Part shown: one piece after another, positions 1-34,100 of the stretch
Numbering within the stretch: position 1 is the stretch's first letter
Layout of the letters: each line of letters starts with the position of its first letter
Source: Pithys albifrons albifrons
Lineage: Eukaryota > Chordata > Aves > Passeriformes > Thamnophilidae
NCBI RefSeq assembly: GCF_047495875.1
Contig: NC_092459.1
Coordinates: 43,235,414 to 43,299,413 of the forward strand
Direction of reading: 5' to 3'
Length of the DNA stretch: 64,000 bases
Notes under the pieces: generated by a model
What the model was told of the DNA's origin: nothing
The model's database searches: none
What the model saw: the letters and a program-made list of their open reading frames with translations, nothing else
Program-made: the position numbers and the translations under genes

Positions 1-3000
1 TATTTAAGTTCACTGAAAATGCTTTATTCTATCTGTAGTCATAATAACTTTATCAACTGTAAAGCAGTTTGCTTTGTCAAATGGCCCAACAAGAGCTCAT
101 CAACTTTAGCAGTGTTGTTGAGCCACTCCATAGTGCTCTCCTTATTGAAAAAACATAAGTACAAAGACCATATTGGAATCAATACCAAGTGATCCCACAA
201 CTTTTGCCTTTGTATTGTGTCTCTGCACTCTCTAATGACTTTCATATTACCATCAGCATGCTCTCAGGAAGTTTACATGTCAGGGCTAATTAATTAGGGT
301 GGTTTGTCTTCAGTTATTAATCCCCTAAGTACTGAAAACCCATTCCCCTTTAAGCAGAAGCAGCTGTGACCAACATGACATGAGAGGTGCAAATCCAGCA
401 TTTTACTAGGAAGCACTTGCTACTACATTTCCGCGGGAATAATTAAAGTAACTGTTGCTATAATTCCAGTAATAAGGTTAAAATATGTTGCTACAATTTC
501 ATTTCCCAGAACTCCATTCAAGTGATTTGTGAATGTATCTGTGATAGCCTGTCATGCCCAATGTTTCTCTAGAAATTGCTGCCTTACACATGCAAAGATA
601 CTTTCCAAGTCTGTATTTTGCAATAGGCTCTACCTAGAACCAAGCCCTTGCCTTTTAACTGTATAACTGTATCAATATTGCTATTCTTTTTTTTTCTTTT
701 TTTTTCCTTTTGTTTTTGAGACATTTCTCTTGCTAGGTCTTTGTTTTGCTTACTAATGCATATATAAAGTAAGGTAGCCTGTTTTCTACAAGAAGATTAC
801 AATTCAGTTGTCCTTACCTCTTGGAAATAACACCAAAAAAAGCATATGGTAATTGGATAACAGTTCAACACATTTTTTTTTTAAATACATTGGGCTTGTT
901 TGCAAAATTATAATTTCAAAACCTGGGTTATCTAAAACTACATTCGTATTACTGAAATAGTTTTGATTGTTGAATTAACCTTGCTGTTTACTGCAAATAT
1001 CCATCATGGACTAGAACCTGAGAGCAGGTCTTTAGCCTGTAGAAACATAATGTGGGTCATGACTTGCATATTTCTTTACATTAATTGAGGTCTAGTAGTT
1101 CACCAGCTGCATCACTGGAGTATTTTTTACATACCTGACTTCCTGAGTCCTGGGCTACATATAATTTTCTGAATCCTCTCTAAATGTCCAAATTAATCTT
1201 TTCAAGCTTTGGCCAATTTCTTCAAAGCAGATTTACCTCCTGGGGTGGGAGCACACAAGCTCCTGTGCATATGAGTTACAGCTCGGACAGCTCCAAGTGA
1301 AGTTCATTTAACACAGTTTAAGAGTGAGGCAAACAGTGCTTTGCTGTGAGAGAGGGATAGAGCCTTAAGTGTATTTCTAAGACAATTCTTGATAGAATTG
1401 ATTGATATCCTTCAGTTAAATCTCCCTGACTAATGTGGTGCTCAAGATGCATTTTTATATATGTATAAATTCATTGAAATCACAGAATTCTTAAAAAAAT
1501 AAATAAAGATGCATTTTGGTGAAGTACCTTCCACTTTTTTCCCCCCACAGGCATCAACTATATGCTAGTATAATTCTTGTCTGCTGCATAGTTACAGTTA
1601 TGACCAACAGAACATGAAGTTCTGATTTAAAAATACGTTTTATGTTTAATGTACTAATCAAACCTTGAAATGAGCTAACAATTGATTGACAGCCCATCCT
1701 ACTACCCCTGCACACAAACACTCCTAAATCTGAATGATTACAGGGTGTTTTTCCCTACCTTCTGCAAAAGCAGCTTAAAGGGGTACCTCCTTCAATACAG
1801 AAAACCAGCCTACAGTCTATTTTAACTTCAGTTGTCTGAGAACAGCTCTATTTGAAACAGCAGAGATAGAGGTAAACAGACTCTGCAAGTTGTTTATCAA
1901 GTAAACTTATTTCCTATTAATTTTACGCATTTATCAGGAATTTTTAACTTTCCAGTTATGTATTTTCAGGTAATAAAATCTATCACTTCTGGTAAGCTAA
2001 CACAGTGACTTACCATTACTTGCAGTGTTACTGCTATAGCAAACTGTAGCATATGTGATGCTTGGTTCTTGTTTCCAGGCAGTAGAAAAAGGTTCCTGGT
2101 CCCAAGTCTAGGATACACAATGGGTACACAGAGCTCAGCTCTTCCCTGATTATTAAGACAGATTCTATTCAGGACATGCAGTCTCTCCAAGCACTGTATA
2201 GTGATTGAATTGATAACAATGCATGAGAAATTACTCTGGTGAAGAAGGAAGCAGTAGGAACTGCTATTTTTACTTTGGTCACTCTGGGTTTTCTGGTTAC
2301 TGCTAAACTGCATGATCGCTATTCCACCAGCTTGGTTTTCCCCTTTAAAAGAGTTTTACAACTAGCAGAAGTTTGGGAAAATTACATGAGGACAAGCATA
2401 TGGCTCACTGTATCTCCTCTTAAGTAAAATAATTCCCATTTCCTCTCTTACTTTCCCAGTAGCCAAAAGGCAACTGGCCCCAAGATGCTGAACTAATGAT
2501 ACTCTTAAACTACTACATCACCTCCAATAGAAGTCAATGTGCTATCTTTTGCATATGTGTGATCTAAAGATATTTTGCATCTATTTACACAAATCAGTAA
2601 GTATATCTCAGCTCTGTGTGCCATTTTTAATAATACAAAACTCCTAGAAGCACAAGACACAATGATGTAATATTAAGCATTAAATTTAAAATCACAGAAG
2701 CAGGAATGGTGACAATGCAGTTCAAACTTCCAATAGCTTAATGTGAATTTCGATATTACAGGAGAGTTTAAGCTGGGTTATAGAACTTGGATGGAGGCAG
2801 ATGCAAAGATGTTCTGTCAGGATAAATTTTAGAACTGAAATTGAATGACACAAACCAGAAAAACCCAGACTGACACTTCTAATTGCTTGAGACTTTACAC
2901 CAAACTCTTATTATTCCATTTATCAGTTTTGTGCAATTCAATAAATGGAACAGTAGCTATTTTCTGTTATATTTAGTTAAAATACACTATTTATTGCACA

Positions 3001-3717
3001 ACAATTTTCAAGAATTGTCAAAGCATAGTACAGCTACTGTCTACATGTCTTCACCTATCACAGACAGGGCTGCTCCAAGTGCCTCTCCTAAAAGCTTCCC
3101 AATGCTTCCTTTTATGAGACTGTGTTTTACTGTACTTGCAGTTACCCAGTTCTGAGATTTTAATGGAATTTCCTACATCGAGTCTCACTTTTGTGTCACT
3201 GTGTGAAAAGGTTAATTCAGAATAGCTCAATCAGTCAATGGATAGGACTAAGGAAAAGCATGCACTTCTGTGTAATACAGTTGCCTAAAGAAGAAAAGTC
3301 TGGAAAGGCAACATTAAATCTTTGACCAAGAAAAACTAAAATTGTATTCATTATTACATTTGTAGAGACAAGCAGTCAGGTTGGGAAACACTAAAATTAG
3401 AGTCTAATATTGACCGAACATTTAGAGGTAGAAGAATGTGTGTACTTTTCACGTGAAACTGTCACAACAATGATGGTAGCTAACAGCAACATGGCTTTTT
3501 AGAGTTTCAAATTCTCACAGAAAAGACTAAGATACAGGTTTCTAAAAAACTTAGGGAAATGAAACTTGGCATATTCTCCACACACACACAAAAAAGTCTA
3601 GAAATTTCAGTCTAGTCAGCAACTTAATACTAAATTTATAATAGCAAGAGTCAAAGTAGAAATGAAGCAACTATCAATATCAAGAAAATAACTAAAAAAA
3701 GCAAAACACATACAGGT
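1..3717. other. BVES distal 3'UTR or intergenic DNA
   Basis: AT-rich, with no supported exon. Short open frames here look random. A long BVES 3'UTR could extend through it, and in other vertebrates LIN28B converges on this side, but I saw no LIN28B coding sequence. A T-rich tract lies at 685-712. Confidence 0.5.
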
Positions 3718-3732
3718 TTTATTTATTTTATT
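3718..3732 (-). terminator. BVES: Clustered polyadenylation signals of BVES
   Basis: Three overlapping AATAAA hexamers on the minus strand (plus-strand TTTATT at 3718, 3722 and 3727) lie about 170 bp past the stop. They would give a short 3'UTR. Further AATAAA candidates at 2990-2995 and 23-28 could serve longer forms. Confidence 0.5.
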
Positions 3733-3899
3733 TAGAAGTAAAGTGAAATGTGACACTTCCATCTAGAAGCCACTGGCATATGCTGTGGTAAATTCAAACA
3801 TGGAGAGTGGGTTTAGCTTTCACATTCCTCCCAATTTCAACTTCTTCCTTTTGCACTGGAACTTTGCACAAGCTCTGACACACCTGAGGACACATCTGT

Positions 3900-25705
<21,806 letters not shown>

Positions 25706-27830
25706 CTTGGAGACTCCTGCAGAGAGGGAAAAAAATTCACTGAAATATAGTAGACAGATACATGGATTTTAGGGTTATTTTCTCTTTTCCTGGGACATAT
25801 TTTTCATTCATGAAAAAGAAGTATTTGCAAGTGCTTTAAAAGGGTAAGCTAGATCTAAAGCTCCATAATGCTTTGCTATCTCTTTCACCTAAGAGCTAGC
25901 CTTGAATGGAACATTCAAAAATTCGGGCTATATGAACACAAACAATGCTGCTTGAACAGTAGCTACTATGACTGCCTTTGCTCAGAAAACATCCTATGGG
26001 CACTTTCTAGCCCTACACAAAAATCATAGTTTGGTATTCCATTTATTGAACAGATTCACAATCCTAGGCAAAGTATATACTGTAGGGAGTTTAAAAACCT
26101 AGATGAGATTCGGAAAAAACCCATAAGCCTCCTTTATGGCATACAAAGTCATTGTCCTAAATAAGGAATGTAAGGTCTTAGAGGAGGAACATAGGTTGAT
26201 TTAAGAAAGCCAACCAACCACATAAAAAAAAAAACACAAAAAAAAAACCAAAGAATTTCAACTTTTGGCTTTCTTGCAGTAAATTTGGAGGTCTCCTAAG
26301 CCACACATCATCTTGCACACATTAACCAGAGTAGGCTCCATCACATGCAATACGGTGGGATTTGCGTTCAACTAAATTCTTTAGAGACAGTGCACATCCC
26401 TGCTGTATGTGATTACTGTCATGTAATTCATCTGCTCAGCAGACAATCCTGAGTTGCAGTGAATACACTCAATATTTCCTGCAGACTTGAATATACTCTG
26501 AAGCATCTCTGCTACTGGAGAGTGTTTCTTGAGCTGTGAAGCAATTTTGAGTTGTTTCATCCACTTTTTTTTTATCTTTCCCCAATCAACCTGTGTACAA
26601 GGCATAAACAAATGGGCCAATTTTTGAAATTAATCAGTGCTTTAAACCACTTTTAAAGTAGTGGGAAGAAAGAAATCCTTAACCTTCTCTGACAGGTCCT
26701 CTCTGATGCCCAGAGCCTATCACAGCTAAGGCACACTACAGAATACACAGAGGCATCTTGCAGGATCAAACACTAGCATGGACATAGTGTATCCATATCT
26801 GGATTTAAATGATACTCAAATTAAAAAAAAATCAGGTAACTCTTTACCAAAACACATAATTAATTTGTTTCTTACAATATCACTTTCCTCTTTTCATTCC
26901 CACATTAGTTATTCACAAAGATTAATTAAAATGATGAGTTTCTTGAAAGAAACTCTACACTTAACCGTTCCCACACATCAGGTCCATCCAAACACAATAC
27001 TACTTGCTTTCAGCTTTCTCACATGAATTCATCAACAGAGTCATGAGACCAGTGTCATGTCCTGACAAAGCTGCTCACACAGGGAGTCAAAGTGTGAGCC
27101 CGTGTGAGGCTGCAGGATTGGCATTTTAACGCGCTCATAAACAGAAGTCAATTGCTAACTGGATAACTATGTCTGTGCTCATCTTACATCTCATCACGGT
27201 GCTCCTGTTGTTTTCAAACAATATAAACTATGCTGAAATGGCAGGATCTCTAGATCTTTTGCAAAAAGTTCTCAGCTGAATTTCTACCTATATTCAGCCT
27301 TTCACTGCCCAGTCATCTGCCAGTAAAGATACCACTTAAGCCAACAGAACAAGTAAAGACAACTAAACTCACATACAGGTACAGAACCAGCTGTAAATCC
27401 TTAAACTTAACTCAAGACCAAAACAGGATGCAAGAAGCAACTTAAGCTGCATCTGATCACAAATCAAAGCAGCCTTCCAGATGCTTGATTTTTTAATAGC
27501 AAAATCCTGTATTGTATCACTGTGAGGCTACCTTACTCTTTTAAAACTGGGCTGCAAAGCATTTGAAGACTGGAAACCAAAGGAGTTGGATTAAATAAAC
27601 AGCAAAGGACAATCTCATTTTCCTCACAGCCCAGCAAAATCACTGCTCCCCTGTCTCTTCACATATACTGATGCCACAAACCACCAGCGATAAACTACCA
27701 TAACAGGAAGGTGTTTCTCCAACAAGCAGTGACTAAGTCATTTAAAGCATCTGCAGTTGTAAGAGGATGTTCAATGCTTTTGAAAGTCTGGGCTACCTAC
27801 TTGGGTGCCTATATTGGAACCCAGAAACCT

Positions 27831-27876
27831 AAATCTACCTGCCTTCACTTTTTAAATCTACCTGCCTTCACTTTTT
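27831..27876. repeat. Perfect tandem duplication of 23 bp
   Basis: The unit AAATCTACCTGCC followed by TTCACTTTTT occurs twice with no mismatch, then AAAT begins a third copy. Confidence 0.95.
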
Positions 27877-28705
27877 AAATAAGCTTTGTCTTTAATACCT
27901 CAAATCCTTTTTATGAATACATTTGAACTTCACTTCCTAGTCACAAACAATGATTGCAGCTTCCCTAATGTACTAGAAAACAGCAGAAAACTGCAGAACT
28001 TCTCTGTCATGACGGTATTTTAAAGCTGACAGGAATAGATTCATGCTATCTGCAAAATGACACAAGGACAGATTTTGACACTGGCTTTGAATTTCAACTA
28101 TGGAGCCTGCTTGAGAATCAACAAAAAAGGCAGACAGGCAGAGTTACAAGCTGTAACCTGAAGTATTTGTCTACAGGTACCACCAGAAAGAAGTACACAA
28201 AATGTCAAAAACAACATTGCTGTAACTTTTAGATCAGTTCTATAGTCCTAGCAACTAGTGTTGTCCAATAATACTTAAGAGTGAGGAAAAAAGCTGCAGA
28301 TCAACAAATGAACAAGTAGTTACAATTTCTTACCTTCTGCTACCTCAGAGACACAAAAAGTAATTTTGCAAGTACAGAATCAGGCCTCTACAACTTTATT
28401 TTAGGGTTATATCTTCTAAGGGTCAATATAGCACAAGACTGTATAGCCATATGCTCAAGTCTTCAATGCAAGGACATGTATTAAAATAAGGAGTTAAAGA
28501 AACAGCCAACATAGTCAGATAATTTTGGAAAATTTGGGTAAATAGCATCCGCTGGAATGAAAGTTTTATGGAACATAAGACGAATCACTAAAAGAGTATT
28601 TTCTAATATCCAGTAATTCGTTCATTGTATGGATTGAAATTTACCAATACAAGAATTTGGAAACTCAGCTTATTGAGGACTCCAGACAATTTGTTGCCCA
28701 AAAAG

Positions 28706-28731
28706 AGGGGGGGGGGGCGGGGCGGGGGGCA
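28706..28731 (+). repeat. G-run with quadruplex potential
   Basis: An uninterrupted G-run followed by C-separated G4 and G6 runs, then C-rich sequence to about 28765. G runs on one strand next to C runs on the same strand could also fold back as a hairpin. Confidence 0.75.
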
Positions 28732-30235
28732 AACCCCAAATCAAAACCCCACACACCCCCTCCCTCTTTTTTTACTGAACTTGATAGAAAGATAATAAAT
28801 ACATTGTGAGTTTAGGCCAGAAAATACAAATTCTCAGAATACAGATGAGGCAGCTTACTCTAGGACTTGGCTACACTCATAACAGCTTCATACAAACAGC
28901 CAAAATTCTGCAAGCCATTCCCAAAAAATTTAGTCTCCAAATAGTCAGACTCAAAGTGACTTTAAAACAAATGGGGATTTTATGGATATCCATACAACAT
29001 TCACAGAAGACAGACACAGTAGAAAAGTTTAAGGCAGTTGGTTCCAGTATGAGAATCAGTCAGTCAAGCTGATATGGGGCAGTACCGAGTGTCTCACATC
29101 ATTATCCACTTCATTGAGATTATTCATATTGCACAGATTTACTGGTCAACATTATTCAGGTGAGCTTCTTCAATCTTTGTCTGTCTGTATAACTCGGCAG
29201 TCAGTGCAATTTCACAGTCCATCATTTATGTAGATGGATTTTGTGAGTGTAAAGCAAAAAAGAATAAAAAAATTCAAGCTTATCAAGCTCAACATTTGGG
29301 GGTTTATTATACCTGCAGAACTTTTAACTACTTTTCTACAGTCTTGTATTACAGAAGCTGCATAGAGAATTTAGGCAATCAACAATTTTCTTTTGTGAGC
29401 TGAAGACAAACTATTAAAACTAGCCCAGCCAAGTTCATTACAGTTTAAGTTACCAATGTTCTTGTTTGCAGTGCAGTAGGAGCAAACGGGAAAGTGGTAT
29501 AAAAAAGGGTGTACAGCAATATGCTCCTTGCAGCACGTTCACTAAGTTATTATACAGAATAAAAACGTTGGTACATTTTCTCTAGAATAGCCGACAAAGT
29601 ATCCACACGGTGAGAAATATTCCCAGGTCCTCTCAAATTGAGACTAGCGGAGCTTAAGTGCGAAGATGGAAACTCCGTTGCGTTTGAGCTCGAACTCCCT
29701 TCTGGTCCCATCGCGCACGGATGGGCCCAGAGCCCCAACTGAGTGGCGCCCCCGCAGCTGTCACCTCGCAGCTCTGCTTTGCGCTGCGAAGCTTCATTTT
29801 AGCGCACAACGCGCGAACACCAAACCCACCAGTCACGCAAAATACTTGTGAAAATAACAAGAAATTGAAAAGTTTCAAGCAACCGCCTCGCTTTTACCCC
29901 AAAGGGCCATTTCCAAAGCCGCAACCCCTCCAAGGGCCATGCCCGAGCCGTGCTTCCCCGCGGCTGTGACCGCGCGGGCGGCACCGCGCCCGCAGCGCGC
30001 CACGACGGGACCCGAGTGCTCGGAAGGGGAACGCCGAGCCCGCGGCGGGACCGCCCGTCCTCTCTTCCGCGCCGCCGGGCAGGTCCATAGCGGAGCCTGG
30101 CGCCCACCCCTCCTGCCATAACGTGTGGAGCGGGACCCCCGGTCCCGGGGGCTCAGGGACCCAACGCCGCTTCTGCCCATCGCCGTGCCGCACTCCTGGT
30201 GCTGCCGGCGCACGGCGGCAGGAGCGTCCCTTTAC

Positions 30236-30325
30236 CTGACGCGCCTCCTCGGGAAAGTTTCACGGTCACCCGGACGGGACAGGGACAGCGCGGAGCTGCC
30301 GCTCCTCAGCGGCAGCAGCAGCGTG
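30236..30325 (-). other. BVES: BVES exon 1, non-coding 5'UTR (5' end approximate)
   Basis: A strong donor, GCGTCAG then GTAAAG, at 30242-30230 lies in the CpG island upstream of exon 2. The 5' end is estimated as about 30 bp downstream of a TATTTTAG element; no transcript is available to confirm it. The equivalent donor in the POPDC3 island sits at the matching place in a homologous segment, which supports both. Confidence 0.6.
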
Positions 30326-30349
30326 TCCCGCGATAGGAACGGGGCCGCG

Positions 30350-30444
30350 GCCGTGACTAAAATAGGCAGCGGCGGCGGGAGCTGCGGGCGGCGCCAGCGC
30401 CGGGGCCGGCACCGAGCGGCCACAGCGCGCAGGCGCCTCCGCCG
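30350..30444 (-). promoter_or_regulatory. Shared core-promoter block, BVES copy
   Basis: 95 bp identical, without gaps, to 56602-56696. On the minus strand it starts with GGCGCCTGCGC (NRF1-like, plus-strand positions 30427-30436), runs through a GC-rich stretch, and ends with CCTATTTTAG (30366-30357), which is one mismatch from a CArG box and also TATA-like. Its position just upstream of exon 1 suggests a core promoter. Factor binding is inferred from motif shape only. Confidence 0.75.
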
Positions 30445-30745
30445 CACCGGGGGTGCGGGCGGGGCGGCGCCGAGGTGCGGTGCGGGCGAGGGAGGTGCGG
30501 CAGCGGCTCCGGACCCCGTGTGACCGCGGGCATCACCCCCGGGGACCTTCGCCCGCGGAGGGGGGCTGTGAGTACCGGGCAATGCCCCACCGAGGCGTCC
30601 GGAACAGGTGGAGAGAGCCACCCCGCAGAGGTGCAGCCGTGCGCTGCAGGGTGAGCCCCCGCCCCGGGCAGCCTGCCCAGCTGCTGGGTGGTTAAAATTA
30701 GAAGAGCTGAATTCTCCCCTGAACGTGCGGCGAGCAGTATTGCCC

Positions 30746-31126
30746 CTACATGGTGGGTGAAGGAGCCACAACACCCTGTATAAAACCGTTCTTCTCAACT
30801 TGGCACCTGCGGCGGTTCTTTGTCACGAGCATGATGTTTAAGAAATACCACCAAGTTTGCTCGTATGGCAGTTTGGCAGGTCCCAGAAAGGACATGCTTC
30901 CAAAGCGGGACACTTGTGTCCCTGCATATTGGCAGACGGCTCTGCAGATGTCCTGTCTAGACCCCTCCTGCAGCACCAGTCTTGCAGGACAGGCAAAGTA
31001 CACTGAGCCTGCGCTCATCCCCAGGAGGCTGAGTAACATCCAGTGATGAAAGACATTCCACACACAGTCTACGGGCATCTCAGCCCATCCCAAAACCTGA
31101 CTGTCAGTGATAATTGAGGATTGCAA
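30746..31126 (-). other. Unassigned open frame upstream of BVES
   Basis: A 126-codon open frame upstream of the BVES promoter, starting at TTG with the first ATG further in. It includes the segment SLLGMSAGSVYFACPARLVL and a basic stretch, TKNRRR. I recognise no family. Its length is within what chance allows in 64 kb, and the opposite strand is also partly open. Confidence 0.15.
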
Positions 31127-34100
31127 TGGCAGAAAAGCCCTTTCATTACATTCTGATGTGCTGGCTACAAAGTGGTGTCATTTTTTCAACAGCCAAGAGC
31201 ATATGGCCAGTATTATACCTAAATATTTTTGGAAAGTGTACAGAATCCAGATTCATTCTTGAAGTAACTGTTTACACACGTGCATATCAACATGAGTCCC
31301 AGGAGGCTCTATCTTTGTTATGGTTATTCTTGACTTTAGGCGTGGGAGAAGAGATCTGCATCTTTCCAGGGATGTGTGCCATGTGAACAGGAGTTTTATG
31401 AATTTTGCTACCTGGTATAAGATCTGCTTTTCAATAATATATTATGAAATAATTATGAAGGACTTGATTTGGGACTATGTTTCCTTTGACTAGCCAGCCA
31501 TTTTTACGGATATACTTGCTCTTTGCTGAGATATGCAGAGTAAGAGAGCTTGGAAAATGGGTAGGAAAAGCAAATCAGGATAGCATGGCTACAGGAATGG
31601 CCATGATGATAGCATCTAACATGTGTTTGAGATTGACAGCATTCAGCTACACTTGCTGGAGCAAAGCCAAGTAGCTTCCAAAAGCGGCACAAAGCAGAGC
31701 TTCTATCCCAATCTAAACTGACATGTAAGCACTTTCTAGCACATTACAGAACATTATGTGTTGGAGAAGCACAGTTTGTTGTACTGGTTGTATCTTCTAT
31801 AAAGCTTTTGTACTTCTCTCATCACCTTCCAGGTCTTCTCTAATTTTGGGGCTAGCTATGGTGGTAAACAGTATGTGCTTAGCTCAACTCAAAAAGTGTT
31901 AATTAGGAAAGCTTAGCAGTGAACCAATATTGGCAGAAATGTGAGGGAGTAGAACTTTGTACTGACTGCAGTTAATCTCTTGGGATCTTTATATTTCAGT
32001 ATAGTTGTGATTAAATGCTATTTCCTGTTGGTAGCAGAGTGGTAAGAACCAAGACTAAATGGTTAATGTAGATGGTGGTATCTAGTACAGCTGTCAGCAG
32101 AAAGAGAGAGATAAGAGAGGATCTGAGAACTGCTCCTATGTCCTGTCTCTCCAGGAGGACCATAAGCAGATGGAGCATGTAGACATGGCTCTGATGGACT
32201 CTAGTCTTGTGCTGTGGTGCACACCCACACATAGAAGAAAATGCATTAAGTAGAGTTTATCCTCTTAGAACAGTCTCGTGTACTTTGGGAGAAAGGACTA
32301 CTTTAATTAAGTTAATGTCCCACTGATAAACTACTATAAAGACTGGTTTAACCTCCTATCTTTGTCATAAAGTTCAAGTTCATTGAAGTCTGCTAATATA
32401 AATTAATCTGTCAGAGGCAAGAAATAAAAACTGTTTGCATTTACATGGACTGAGGAGTTTGCTTTCAACAGATCAATTTTGAGAGATTTGTGTTGAACTG
32501 ATGCATTTTGTTAGCAGAGATAGGTTAAATGGTCTTACAACTGTTCTTTGATGCAGGCTTCCTCTCTGCTGTGTCTCTTGTGCTATTGAAGTCTTGATAG
32601 CCTAAGTGATTTCCCAGTTATTTAGATATTTTCCACAGTAGAAAATGTCACATGGGTGTTACAAATTGCTCAGTCTTGTTCCTTATCTCCAGTAACCGGC
32701 TTTGTCATCCTCAACAGTATACTCTGACCTCTTGGTGCCCACCTGTTCTTCTGTATTTCAGAGAAAATATCATCCTTTTGATGATGCAGGGGGGTGTTGG
32801 ACCTCAACAGAGGTGTTCAGAAGCACAGCTGAGACCAGAACCTTCCTTTCCTGCCTCTCAGTTTAGCCGAGCCAAGTATTGGAAGACTTTATTAAGCAGA
32901 TGATAAAGTAACTTTTTGTAAAATTGCAAGCACTCTGCCTCTTCAAAATGAGAGCCTGATTCTGTAGCCTTTTTTAGGCAAAGTTTTCACTAAAGAGAAT
33001 GAATGCTTTGTATTCAGAATCCCAGATGTGCCAGGATGACAGGGCTATTTTCAGACAATAGCAAGATCTATGAAATGTTTCCATTTATAGTTTCAGGAAG
33101 CGTACTCAGCATCTACTCTAAACTAATCTTCTAAACTCCCTCTATGGACAATGTAAGGGGGCTCCTTTGGAAAGTAATTAATCCTGTGTGTATTTGACAA
33201 CTGTCTGGAGTGGGATGGAATACACTGGCAAATCCCATCCCAGTTGCTGAAATTATGTGCCATATAACTGAAAAATTACACATATTTTCCACAGAAAATT
33301 TACTTACATGGGTTTTGCCTGAAAGCAACCTCAAGAATTATGTTTTATTAGAAGGAACGGTGTATGGAAGATATTATGAATGACAAATATTCTCTTGGCT
33401 TTTTAGTATTCTGAAGGTTTACTTAAAAGGAGTATGTGCATTCCGTGCATTTTTTACTCAAGCCTCCGACAGACACTTTCTGATGTATAGTCAGGCAATT
33501 CTTCTGATGCAACACCTGCAGGGAGGCTGTCTCCTGTTAATACAAGATGGACTATCTGTTTGAATCCAAGATATAAAACGTCACATACCAGGGCTTTTTA
33601 AGTATCTGACTAATAATATAGTAACTCTTTGTTGAAAACTTAAGAGCCAGGAGCCAATTTTCTTCTAAAATAATCTGTCTAAGCAGCCAAATTTTAACAG
33701 AAGCACTGGTTGTTGTAGATGTTTATCCAACGGGTACACAATCCTGAGATATAACAGAATTGTTTGCTATTAAAATTACCTAAACTCTGCACAGTAAACA
33801 ATTTATTCATTCACACTGAACAATTATTCCTGTTCCCAAATTATGCATGAGCAGTTCCCTGCTGACACTTTATTTTGTATGTTCATTATTTGAAATTGCT
33901 CAGTGAACGATTTCTATGAACTGCTTGCAAGTGATTTTTCTGGGACTTGATGGAAGGGCCTGCTCTGCTTGCTCTAGCTCTACCTAAATCACATGATTCC
34001 CCCCAAAAAACAGGAGAGCTGATACAAAATGAGTTGGATTTCCTAAAGCAGGGTCATGACACAATTGTCACTGCCCTGCCAGGGCAGCTTGCTAATGGCA

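Larger units (their letters stand above)
25717..30235 (-). other. BVES: BVES intron 1
   Basis: A 4.5-kb intron separating the non-coding first exon from the coding part. It contains a 23-bp tandem duplication at 27831-27876 and a G-run at 28706-28731; its 5' end lies in the CpG island. Confidence 0.75.
29690..30700. promoter_or_regulatory. BVES: CpG island and promoter of BVES
   Basis: The region shifts abruptly from AT-rich flanks to very GC- and CpG-rich sequence. It contains BVES exon 1 and the 95-bp block shared with the POPDC3 promoter. GC-rich open frames occur on both strands but look like a by-product of having few AT-rich stop codons. Confidence 0.85.

Noticed and set aside
1..3700. 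Possible LIN28B 3'UTR with let-7 sites
   Set aside because: No CTACCTC let-7 match was found in this interval and no LIN28B coding exon is present.
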